DNA from: Nitrospirota bacterium
GTDB taxonomy: Bacteria > Nitrospirota > Thermodesulfovibrionia > Thermodesulfovibrionales > Dissulfurispiraceae
Assembly: GCA_013349595.1 (NCBI GenBank)
Contig: DUZI01000225.1
Location: 1 to 5,480, forward strand
DNA length: 5,480 nucleotides
Direction: 5' to 3'
The notes beneath the pieces were generated by a model. That model was not told the origin of the DNA, did not search any database, and saw only the letters and a program-made list of their open reading frames with translations. Each line of letters starts with the position of its first letter. Positions within the stretch are counted from its first letter, which is position 1. The position numbers were made by a program, and so were the translations under genes. This document shows positions 1-5,402 of this stretch, piece by piece.

Positions 1-461
1 AGTTCAGGTATCATTGGTAGATAGATGGTAACCCTATCTCCCTTTTTGACCCCTAATTTTTTGAGGACATTGGCAAATTTATTGACTTCATAGTAAAGCT
101 GTTGATAGGTATAAGTTTTGTATGAGCCATCGTCTCCTTCCCAGATGATTGCTGCCTTGTTTCTTGTTGAATCGTTAAGGTGTCTGTCAATGCAATTTAC
201 AGAGACATTGAGTTTCCCACCAATAAACCATTTGATTTCTGGTTTCTGGAAGTTATAGGAAAGAACCTTATCCCATTTTTTTTGCCAAATGAGCATGTTT
301 TCTGCCAACTCAGCCCAGAAACCTTCTGGGTCTTCAACAGATCTTTTATAGATTTTTTCATATTCCTCCATGCTCTTGATATGTGCCTTCTCACTAAACT
401 CCTTTTTAGGTGGAAAAGTCCTTTTCTCCTCCATCAAAACACTGATACTTTCTTGTGACAT
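1..461 (-). CDS. acs: Acetyl-CoA synthetase (AMP-forming), N-terminal part, cut by window edge
   Basis: Acs is a cytoplasmic enzyme that converts acetate, ATP and CoA to acetyl-CoA, AMP and PPi. I translated this frame directly; it stays open from the start to the left edge, about 153 codons. Residues about 20-80 (EYEKIYKRSVEDPEGFWAEL) match the ACAS_N domain. They are followed by the hallmark WFIGGKLNVSVNCIDRHL and then AAIIWEGDDGSYKTYTYQQL, the entry to the AMP-binding domain, and the visible part ends at KKGDRVTIYLPMIPEL. The family is usually about 650 residues, so roughly three quarters lies outside; catalytic P-loop and A8 motifs cannot be checked. Two ATGs are adjacent (464-462 and 461-459). 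I chose 461 because AGGAGG at 473-468 is 6 nt upstream of it and only 3 nt from the first. It follows the TPR gene by 57 nt without a visible terminator, so it is probably the distal gene of the yjcH-actP-TPR unit. Identification is firm. Confidence 0.95.
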   Translation of the reverse strand, partial: MSQESISVLMEEKRTFPPKKEFSEKAHIKSMEEYEKIYKRSVEDPEGFWAELAENMLIWQKKWDKVLSYNFQKPEIKWFIGGKLNVSVNCIDRHLNDSTRNKAAIIWEGDDGSYKTYTYQQLYYEVNKFANVLKKLGVKKGDRVTIYLPMIPE

Positions 462-467
462 CATTGC

Positions 468-473
468 CCTCCT
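468..473 (-). promoter_or_regulatory. Ribosome binding site of acs
   Basis: AGGAGG on the minus strand is a full match to the anti-Shine-Dalgarno core. It lies 3 nt before the first and 6 nt before the second of two consecutive ATG codons, which favours the second (461) as the start. Confidence 0.8.
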
Positions 474-518
474 TTTTGAATATGGATAGTTATTTGATAC
501 AACAAAAAATAATATTTA

Positions 519-1124
519 TTATGCCAAAAAAATAAACCTGCTTAAAAGAGATTTTTTGTATATCATTTTTAATACATTTCCTGCATCTCTCTTGAGCCAC
601 GACAAACAAAAAATCGCAGAAATAATAACTACAAAAGACAATCCATTTTCTCCTTTTGAAATCAGCATAAAAGCACCTACTGAAAGAAGACACATAAAAC
701 CAAAAGGGATAATTACTCTTGACAACAACTCTCTCATAGGGTTAATGGCTTTAAAACATTTTGTTGATTCTGAATAATTACCCTTTTTTTCCATCAAAAG
801 TCCTTTTTTCAATAAAGTGTAATTATCTGTTGGATTTATGGAGAGTGCTTTATTGTAACAATTAATTGCCCTTTCTTCGTCTGTTTTTTCAAGCTCTAAT
901 CCAAGTCTCAACCACCAAACTGACAGATTTGTAAAAGTCTGAAAAAGTTTATCTGCCTCTTTGATTTTACCCTTTTCATACAATATAACACCTTTCAGAA
1001 AAATTGCCTTTTCAAATTGATTATCCATATTTAGTATTTTTTCAATAATAAATTCAACCTCCTCATAATCTTTCTGTTTATAAGATTGCAATGCCTTGAC
1101 AAAATATTCATTTATATCTCTCAT
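519..1124 (-). CDS. TPR-repeat protein with two C-terminal membrane segments, function unknown
   Basis: This 201-residue protein is not one I can name. Residues about 4-127 form three to four tetratricopeptide-like helical hairpins: around 4-33 (YFVKALQSYKQKDYEEVEFI), 37-66 (AIFLKGVILYEKGKIKEADK), 69-97 (ending in the typical INCYNKALSINPTD) and 102-127 (LLKKGLLMEKKGNYSESTKC). Two hydrophobic segments follow at about 136-156 and 161-178, then a basic tail. It is therefore likely an inner-membrane protein with a soluble TPR domain used for protein contacts. There is no signal peptide. The start at 1124 has no convincing Shine-Dalgarno sequence; the actP stop is only 22 nt upstream, so translational coupling is likely. 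Its place between an acetate symporter and acetyl-CoA synthetase suggests a link to acetate uptake or assembly of that system, which is inference from position only. Confidence 0.75.
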   Translation of the reverse strand: MRDINEYFVKALQSYKQKDYEEVEFIIEKILNMDNQFEKAIFLKGVILYEKGKIKEADKLFQTFTNLSVWWLRLGLELEKTDEERAINCYNKALSINPTDNYTLLKKGLLMEKKGNYSESTKCFKAINPMRELLSRVIIPFGFMCLLSVGAFMLISKGENGLSFVVIISAIFCLSWLKRDAGNVLKMIYKKSLLSRFIFLA

Positions 1125-1146
1125 TTAGATTTTATCTTAGGATAAT

Positions 1147-2661
1147 TTAATCTTCTGCACCTATTCCAGTATATTCTCTTAGTTTCTCAGTTGAATATTT
1201 TTTTTCTGCTTCCTTATCTGGAGATATTAGTGATACAAAAATTCCAATGAAAAAAGCTGCTGCCATTGAAAATATCCCTGGATTTCTTAATGGAAAAATT
1301 GGTTGAGGCATTTCTGCCTTTGCTTCTTTCTTCAACTTTTCAGAATTTCTTTTTTCTGAATCTATTACCATAGTGATTGCAGTTATTTGCTCTTGTTTTA
1401 AATCTGGTGTTTTTTGTTTTTCAAGTTCATATATTTTTGCCTTTAGTCCCTCTTCAATACCCTTAATTTTCTTTTCAACTGCTAACTTTTGTTCTTTGTG
1501 GACTATGTCAACCCATACAGTCGGGCTCAATATCAAGAGAACAATAGCAACTGTAAGCCCTGTAATTATACTTGAAACAGCTCCAGCAGTAGTAAATTTT
1601 TTCCACATGAGTGACATAATTAGAGCTGGGAAATTAGCACTCGCAGCTATTGCAAATGCCAAACCTACAAGAAAAGCAACATTTTGCTCTTTAAACAAAA
1701 TGCCAAGTAGTATTGCAGTAATTCCAAGTCCAATAGTTGCCACCTTTGCTACCCTTACTTCATCTATCTCTGATGCCTCTCCTTTTCTAACAACCCCTAC
1801 ATATAAGTCATGAGAGAAAGCAGATGCCCAAGCGAGTGTAAGACCAGCCACAACCGCAAAGATTGTAGCGAAGGCAACTGCTGAAAGGAAACCTAAAAAT
1901 ATATTACCTCCAATAACTTCAGCAAGAAGTGGAGCAGCCATATTACCTCCTGCATCAATACCTTTTATAATGTCTTGTCCTACTAATACTGCTGATCCAA
2001 AACCAATAGTAACAGTTAATATATAGAAATACCCAATAAAGCCTGTGGCGTAAAATACGGATTTTCGTGCAGCCTTAACATCAGGGACTGTAAAAAATCT
2101 CATAAGTATATGTGGAAGACCGGCTGTTCCAAACATCAAGGCAAGACCAAGGGAAAAGGCATCAAGAGGGTTGGTTACAAGTCCCCCAGGTTCAAGAAAT
2201 TTTTGGGAATAGAGGTATTCAACTTTTTTGAAAAGTTCACCATAACTAAAACCAAATTGAAGCATTGTTAATACAACAAGTAATGTAGCACCACCAAGCA
2301 ATAAACATGCTTTAATTATTTGAACCCATGTAGTAGCTACTATCCCCCAAAAAAGAACATAACATATCATTAATCCACCTGTTATTATTATTGCAATTTC
2401 AAAGGGTAGTCCAAACATGAGCCTTATTAACGTCCCTGCACCTACCATCTGAGCAACAAGATAAGTAATAACAACTATCAGTGAACCAGCAGCTGCTGCT
2501 GCTCTAATAGGTCTTTGTTTCAATCGATAAGAGACTACATCTGCAAAGGTATATTTGCCCAGATTTCTTAATGGCTCAGATATAAGAAATAGGCCATCCG
2601 ACAAGCCAACCAACTGAATAAATAAGTCCATCATATCCTCTTGTGGAAACAAGACCAGCAA
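1147..2661 (-). CDS. C-terminal fragment of ActP-like acetate symporter, with a coiled-coil-like insertion
   Basis: From about residue 24 (LFLISEPLRNLGKYTFADV) onward this frame matches ActP closely: SYRLKQRPIR, YLVAQMVGAGTLI, ATTWVQIIKA, LMFGTAGLPHILMRFFTVPD, ARKSVFYATGFIGYFYILT, SAVAFATIFAVVAGLTLAWA, VGLAFAIAASANFPALIMSL. The first 23 or so residues are the +1 reading of the preceding symporter segment and are not family-like. A second possible start, ATGATG at 2634-2629, has GAGG 5 nt before its second ATG, so re-initiation is conceivable. After PTVWVDIVHKEQ a lysine/glutamate-rich helical insertion of about 60 residues (roughly 1497-1311) replaces a short loop, before PIFPLRNPGIFS and the last transmembrane helix. 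E. coli ActP has only a few residues there. The C-terminus EKLREYTGIGAED resembles the family tail. Identity is certain; function of the fragment is doubtful. Confidence 0.85.
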   Translation of the reverse strand: MLVLFPQEDMMDLFIQLVGLSDGLFLISEPLRNLGKYTFADVVSYRLKQRPIRAAAAAGSLIVVITYLVAQMVGAGTLIRLMFGLPFEIAIIITGGLMICYVLFWGIVATTWVQIIKACLLLGGATLLVVLTMLQFGFSYGELFKKVEYLYSQKFLEPGGLVTNPLDAFSLGLALMFGTAGLPHILMRFFTVPDVKAARKSVFYATGFIGYFYILTVTIGFGSAVLVGQDIIKGIDAGGNMAAPLLAEVIGGNIFLGFLSAVAFATIFAVVAGLTLAWASAFSHDLYVGVVRKGEASEIDEVRVAKVATIGLGITAILLGILFKEQNVAFLVGLAFAIAASANFPALIMSLMWKKFTTAGAVSSIITGLTVAIVLLILSPTVWVDIVHKEQKLAVEKKIKGIEEGLKAKIYELEKQKTPDLKQEQITAITMVIDSEKRNSEKLKKEAKAEMPQPIFPLRNPGIFSMAAAFFIGIFVSLISPDKEAEKKYSTEKLREYTGIGAED

Positions 2662-2872
2662 TTCCTAGAAAGGATGCCGCACTCATATAATCACCTGCGA
2701 GGGCAAGTCCGTTTTGTAATCCTGTTACGCTCCTCCCTGCCGCATAAAAGTCTTTTGTAGTTTTTGTCTTTTTGGCTGCAAAGTAAGTAATCCCAAGTGT
2801 TGATATTACAAATAGAAGGAAAAATAATATTGCCATGGGATTTGCCTGCCCTATCATAGTTTGTGTAGGCAT
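2576..2872 (-). CDS. N-terminal fragment of ActP-like acetate symporter (98 aa)
   Basis: This frame encodes the first two membrane regions of an SSS-family symporter. Residues about 11-31 (AILFFLLFVISTLGITYFAA) are the first transmembrane helix, followed by the cytoplasmic-type motif KTTKDFYAAGRSVTGLQNGL. Then comes the conserved ALAGDYMSAASFLGIAGL stretch, which in the family contributes to the sodium site, and GYDGLIYSVGWLVGWP. After WP it leaves the family alignment and stops four codons later. E. coli ActP carries an additional N-terminal signal-like extension that is absent here. The start ATG at 2872 has GGAGG 6 nt upstream, inside the end of yjcH. The fragment is about one sixth of a symporter and cannot transport alone. 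Confidence 0.8.
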   Translation of the reverse strand: MPTQTMIGQANPMAILFFLLFVISTLGITYFAAKKTKTTKDFYAAGRSVTGLQNGLALAGDYMSAASFLGIAGLVSTRGYDGLIYSVGWLVGWPISYI

Positions 2873-3192
2873 TAACGACCTCCAATCTTATCTTTTACTT
2901 TTTTGACATCATTATCATAGTAAGAATTAGCCCAAAATATGTAAATTGCTGTCAATAGCCACGAGAATAAGATAGTTAAGACAGCAATAGGTATTCCAAT
3001 GGTTATTGCAGAATCTTCTGATATTTTTTGTGACAGGAAAGGTTTGTTATAAGCAATGAGACCGACAAAACCAAAATACAATATCAACTCCAAAAAAGTA
3101 AAAAACATAGATACAAGGTTTTTTTTCTTGACAAGAGTCTTAAAGTCTTCATCTTCAAGGATTTCAGCCTTTGATAATTTCTTCTTTTCCAT
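2872..3192 (-). CDS. yjcH: DUF485 family small inner-membrane protein, YjcH-like
   Basis: This protein of 106 residues is the usual size for DUF485 (YjcH of E. coli is about 104). The N-terminal part DEDFKTLVKKKNLVSMFFTF corresponds to the family's F-x-x-LV-x-K/R region. Two transmembrane helices follow at about 28-48 and 66-88, with the loop containing LIAYNKPFLSQK and AITIGIPIAV. The end of helix two, LTAIYIFWANSYYDND, matches the conserved G/A-IY-x-x-AN-x-x-(F/Y)D signature. DUF485 genes typically lie directly before actP and are co-transcribed; the biochemical role is not settled and is presumed accessory to the symporter. AGGAGG lies 5 nt before the ATG. Its stop overlaps the actP start by one base (TAATG), so the two are translationally coupled. 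The 102-nt gap upstream may hold a promoter but I could not identify one with confidence. Confidence 0.9.
   Translation of the reverse strand: MEKKKLSKAEILEDEDFKTLVKKKNLVSMFFTFLELILYFGFVGLIAYNKPFLSQKISEDSAITIGIPIAVLTILFSWLLTAIYIFWANSYYDNDVKKVKDKIGGR
2879..2883 (-). promoter_or_regulatory. Ribosome binding site of actP inside the end of yjcH
   Basis: GGAGG is 6 nt upstream of the actP ATG and encodes part of the final Gly-Gly-Arg of YjcH. With the one-base stop/start overlap it supports coupled translation of the two proteins. Confidence 0.75.
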
Positions 3193-3197
3193 AATAC

Positions 3198-3203
3198 CCT
3201 CCT
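3198..3203 (-). promoter_or_regulatory. Ribosome binding site of yjcH
   Basis: AGGAGG stands 5 nt upstream of the ATG at 3192 and fixes this start. The 102-nt gap around it (3193-3294) is very AT-rich. I see only weak -35/-10-like hexamers there and no terminator stem for the preceding gene. Confidence 0.75.
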
Positions 3204-3294
3204 TTTATTTGATTTTTTTTAAAACTACAAATAACATTTTTATTAGACTTTAAAGCATCTTTGTTTAAAAGGAATTGATATAATTGTTTTATAG

Positions 3295-3801
3295 CTATAG
3301 TATCATTGTCTTGTATCTCTCAAGCACCATGTCTTGTATTTTTGAAATAAGAGAGAAGGTTTCTTTTAGCATTTTTTTATTGAGATTACTTAAAAGTTGA
3401 GGTTCAATGAAATTTTGGGGTTCTATGCCTTTTTCAATGTTTGACAATTGATTCTCAATCCTTAAGACCATAAGAAAATCAAAGGAGAATATAATCTCAT
3501 CTGCAAAATCCTTTACAATGGCATGTATGCACCTTAGGACATTAATCCTATCAAATGTAGAAGTTTCCTTTATCCCCTTTTCAAAGGCAAAGAGTCTAAT
3601 AAGATCTACTATGAGGGCGGTCCCTTTTACCTTTATATTAAGTTGATTCTTATGTGCTCCAGTCTTTTCAACAACAAAACTCTTAAAAAAACCAATAGGT
3701 GGACTATTTTTTAAGGCAATATTAGCAAGTCCACCTAAAAAAAGCTTATTACCTTGCATAATCTTAAATAAATAATCCTTCAATTGATATGCTAGATGCA
3801 T
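3295..3801 (-). CDS. C-terminal fragment: DUF294_C helical domain (168 aa)
   Basis: This frame carries the C-terminal domain (DUF294_C) of the preceding protein. Family-like stretches are LANIALKNSPPIGFFKSFVV, LNIKVKGTALIVDLIRLFAF, the ETSTFDRINVLR segment, FDFLMVLRIENQLSNIEKGI, and LLSNLNKKMLKETFSLISKI followed by QDMVL. The domain is all-helical and normally packs against the nucleotidyltransferase-like domain. The ATG at 3801 is an internal methionine of the intact protein (YGN-M-HLAYQL). I see no Shine-Dalgarno sequence before it, so independent translation is unlikely. It ends with TAG at 3297-3295, 102 nt before yjcH. Confidence 0.75.
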   Translation of the reverse strand: MHLAYQLKDYLFKIMQGNKLFLGGLANIALKNSPPIGFFKSFVVEKTGAHKNQLNIKVKGTALIVDLIRLFAFEKGIKETSTFDRINVLRCIHAIVKDFADEIIFSFDFLMVLRIENQLSNIEKGIEPQNFIEPQLLSNLNKKMLKETFSLISKIQDMVLERYKTMIL

Positions 3802-3857
3802 ATTGCCGTAGAGGGGACGAAAATCAAAAAAAAATGAGTGATTTTATGACGGCATCA

Positions 3858-5207
3858 CTAGTCGGATTTGTTATCCAGTCGTGGAAATATTTTTTTCCAT
3901 ACATTTAGAGGTTGTCTCCATAATGGATTACTTGCCATATAATTAGCAAGGCATAAGGGAAAGCCACACTTTAAAAGACTTGTTTTTATAAACTCAGAAA
4001 ATACAGTGAAATAATCTTTAATTGTCTTTTCATCTTTAGTTGAGTCATAGTCTTCAATAATAATTGCATTGTCTTGATCTGTCCTGAGAGTCTGTTCCTT
4101 TCTGCCTTCACTGCCAAAGACTATCCCGCAGTAAGAAACAGGAGGTTTTCCAAATTTTCTCTCTGCAAATTCAATTATTTTTTTAACAAGTCTGTCGTTA
4201 AGTTCTGTAATAATTTTTGCTATACTACTTGCCTTTACCCCTTCTTTGATAAGCAGACTAATAATGGTATTCGTCTTTTTTGAAACAGGTATGAGCCCCT
4301 CAACACTGTATTGGCCTTCAATATCTCTGGCAATATTAATGGGTGATATACCTTGCAACATCATTAAGTCATGATTAGTTATTATCCCTTTTATCTTCCC
4401 ATCATCAACAACAATAAGATGATGAATATTATGCCTGATCATTTTAAGAAGTGCTTCAAAACAATATTCCTTTGCATCGGATTTTATTAAATTGATGCTC
4501 ATTATAGAGCTTATATTATCATTATAATCTTTTCCCTTTGCAACAACCTTTTCTCTAAAATCACTATCTGTCACAACACCAACAGGCACAGCATTGTTAT
4601 CAATAATAACCAAACTGCTTACTTTATTACGACTCATAATATCAGCAGATTCTTTTATGGAAACATCTTGAAATGTAGAGATAACACCTTTAGATGCCAG
4701 TTCCCCAGTTGTTGTGGTAAAAAGTAATTTGTCACTACCAATACTCATAAGCCTTTTGACATCCATTTCTCTTACAGGTTTATCAATATATTTTTTTATA
4801 AAGGTACTATTAAAGAAATCCCTGATTGATGTATTTTTTTCAATTAAGTCTTTGATCAGCTTTTTTGGAATTAATAAAAATAGGGTCTCTTCAAGGGTTA
4901 TTACAGAAGCCCTTGCTTTGTCTTCAGTTAATATTGAAAGATAGCCAACTAAATCGCCTTTGCCTCTGTAATCAGTAATTATCTCAATTCCTTCATCTGT
5001 CTTTATAAAAACCTTTACACTCCCCTTTTTGATGACTCTAAGATACTTGTTAGGCTCTCCACCTTGTTGAAGTATAAGGATGTCTTTTTGATGAAGTTCT
5101 ATTGATAATGATTGAATAATCTTTTGAAGTTCATCTTCTGTAGCATATTGAAAGGGTGGTACACTTTTAAGAAATTCAAAGGCATCATCAGCAAATAATT
5201 CTATCAT
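3858..5207 (-). CDS. N-terminal fragment: cNMP-binding, CBS pair and DUF294 catalytic-like domain (449 aa)
   Basis: Domains in order: cyclic-nucleotide-binding fold at about 15-135 (FLKSVPPFQYATEDELQKI, VIKKGSVKVFIKTDEGIEI, GDLVGYLSILTEDKARASV); CBS 1 at about 172-222 (SIKESADIMSRNKVSSLVII, GVVTDSDFREKV); CBS 2 at about 235-288 (FEALLKMIRHNIHHLIVVDD, IKGIITNHDLM); DUF294 nucleotidyltransferase-like region from about 310, with GSEGRKEQTLRTDQDNA at 365-381. The Gly-Ser, Arg and paired Asp residues (D377, D379) resemble GlnD-type nucleotidyltransferases, but no reaction is established for the family. In the cNMP pocket the usual G-E is G-Y (88-89) while an Arg is kept near 99, so cAMP binding is uncertain. 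CBS pairs commonly bind adenine nucleotides. The start at 5207 has AGAGG 5 nt upstream. The last 10 residues, after KK, are out of frame with the family. Expected to be soluble and cytoplasmic. Confidence 0.85.
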   Translation of the reverse strand: MIELFADDAFEFLKSVPPFQYATEDELQKIIQSLSIELHQKDILILQQGGEPNKYLRVIKKGSVKVFIKTDEGIEIITDYRGKGDLVGYLSILTEDKARASVITLEETLFLLIPKKLIKDLIEKNTSIRDFFNSTFIKKYIDKPVREMDVKRLMSIGSDKLLFTTTTGELASKGVISTFQDVSIKESADIMSRNKVSSLVIIDNNAVPVGVVTDSDFREKVVAKGKDYNDNISSIMSINLIKSDAKEYCFEALLKMIRHNIHHLIVVDDGKIKGIITNHDLMMLQGISPINIARDIEGQYSVEGLIPVSKKTNTIISLLIKEGVKASSIAKIITELNDRLVKKIIEFAERKFGKPPVSYCGIVFGSEGRKEQTLRTDQDNAIIIEDYDSTKDEKTIKDYFTVFSEFIKTSLLKCGFPLCLANYMASNPLWRQPLNVWKKIFPRLDNKSD

Positions 5208-5212
5208 TAAAA

Positions 5213-5217
5213 CCTCT
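5213..5217 (-). promoter_or_regulatory. Ribosome binding site of the cNMP/CBS/DUF294 gene
   Basis: AGAGG lies 5 nt before the ATG at 5207 and supports this start; no other in-frame start with a ribosome binding site was seen upstream. Confidence 0.65.
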
Positions 5218-5254
5218 TTTTTTAGTAAAGGAATTTATTCTCAAAAATATTTTG

Positions 5255-5304
5255 GTTTTATTTAATTCAATATAAATACGTTTTATTTAATTCAATATAA
5301 ATAC
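5255..5304. repeat. Perfect tandem duplication of a 25-bp AT-rich unit
   Basis: Positions 5255-5279 and 5280-5304 are identical over all 25 bases, and the flanking bases differ, so the unit is exactly 25 bp with two copies. It sits 48-97 nt upstream of the start of the cNMP/CBS/DUF294 gene, where a promoter or operator would be expected. On the minus strand each copy contains TTGAAT and TATATT. Across the junction these are separated by 15 bp, short of a good sigma-70 spacing, so I do not call a promoter. Confidence 0.85.
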
Positions 5305-5359
5305 CATGTTGATTATGTTCTTATTACAATATGTTGGGTTCATTTCAAAAAGCAGAAAT

Positions 5360-5395
5360 GTAACAATAGGTAAAAACAGATGTTACTAATAGTAA
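5360..5395. promoter_or_regulatory. Possible operator region: small inverted repeats
   Basis: TTACTA-A-TAGTAA (5383-5395) is a perfect 6-bp inverted repeat around one base. GTAACA (5360-5365) and TGTTAC (5381-5386) form a second 6-bp pair around 15 bases. They lie about 155-190 nt upstream of the DUF294 gene start. Short AT-rich palindromes are frequent by chance in such DNA, so a protein-binding role is only a suggestion. Confidence 0.25.
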
Positions 5396-5402
5396 TGTTG
5401 TT

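Larger units (their letters stand above)
1147..2872 (-). pseudogene. actP: Sodium/acetate symporter (SSS family, ActP-like), frameshifted near 2587-2593
   Basis: The two overlapping frames here make one cation:acetate symporter (SSS, TC 2.A.21) that imports acetate across the inner membrane with Na+. The upstream frame reads SVGWLVGWP and then runs into ISYI-stop at 2576. The expected continuation LFLISEPLRNLGKYTFADV is in the other frame. Family members such as E. coli ActP read GWPIILFLIAE here. The total of 1726 nt is one base over a multiple of three; restoring 8 nt gives about 577 residues and exactly the missing two residues. The present CCTATTT at 2593-2587 could be the remnant of two CCTATT copies 8 nt apart, so slippage between direct repeats is a good explanation. 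The start is TAATG-overlapped with yjcH. Unless this is an assembly error, the gene should not give a normal transporter. Confidence 0.85.
3295..5207 (-). pseudogene. cNMP-binding/CBS/DUF294 nucleotidyltransferase-like protein, broken by two homopolymer frameshifts
   Basis: Undoing two one-base expansions gives a continuous protein of about 636 residues with the family order cNMP - CBS - CBS - DUF294 - DUF294_C. In minus-strand sense the first is a run of 7 A (3896-3890): with 6 A the frame reads VWKKYFHDWITNPTSDAVIK instead of VWKKIFPRLDNKSD-stop. The second is a run of 9 T (3834-3826): with 8 T it reads SLIFFDFRPLYGNMHLAYQL, the typical IFFDFRPVYG-like motif of these proteins, whereas 9 T creates an immediate TGA. 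The 1913-nt span is two bases over a multiple of three, as expected for two insertions. Such proteins often sit beside acetate symporter genes and are thought to be regulatory; this role is not proven. Alternatives to decay are sequencing error at homopolymers or transcriptional slippage. Confidence 0.85.

Noticed and set aside
180..458. Plus-strand open frame of 92 codons opposite acs
   Set aside because: The opposite strand encodes the clear Acs N-terminus, including WFIGGKLNVSVNCIDRHL; the plus-strand frame is a shadow.
1373..1813. Plus-strand open frame of 146 codons inside actP
   Set aside because: It is antisense to strongly family-matching symporter sequence, has no ribosome binding site that I can see, and its translation resembles no known protein.
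2587..2593. Programmed ribosomal frameshift to join the actP halves
   Set aside because: No slippery heptamer or stimulatory structure is evident, and a simple one-base shift would still lack about three residues of a transmembrane helix, so deletion explains the site better.
3193..3294. Promoter for yjcH in the intergenic gap
   Set aside because: Only weak hexamers such as TTAAAC and TAATAA at 17-bp spacing are found; in DNA this AT-rich such matches are expected by chance. A promoter may exist but the sequence does not show it convincingly.
3290..3299. TATAGCTATA palindrome at the end of the DUF294 gene as a terminator
   Set aside because: The stem is five AT-dominated pairs with no loop and no following T run on the minus strand, so it is too weak for rho-independent termination.
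5255..5304. CRISPR array or iteron origin from the 25-bp repeats
   Set aside because: There are just two directly adjacent copies without spacers, and no cas, replication or partition gene is in the window.
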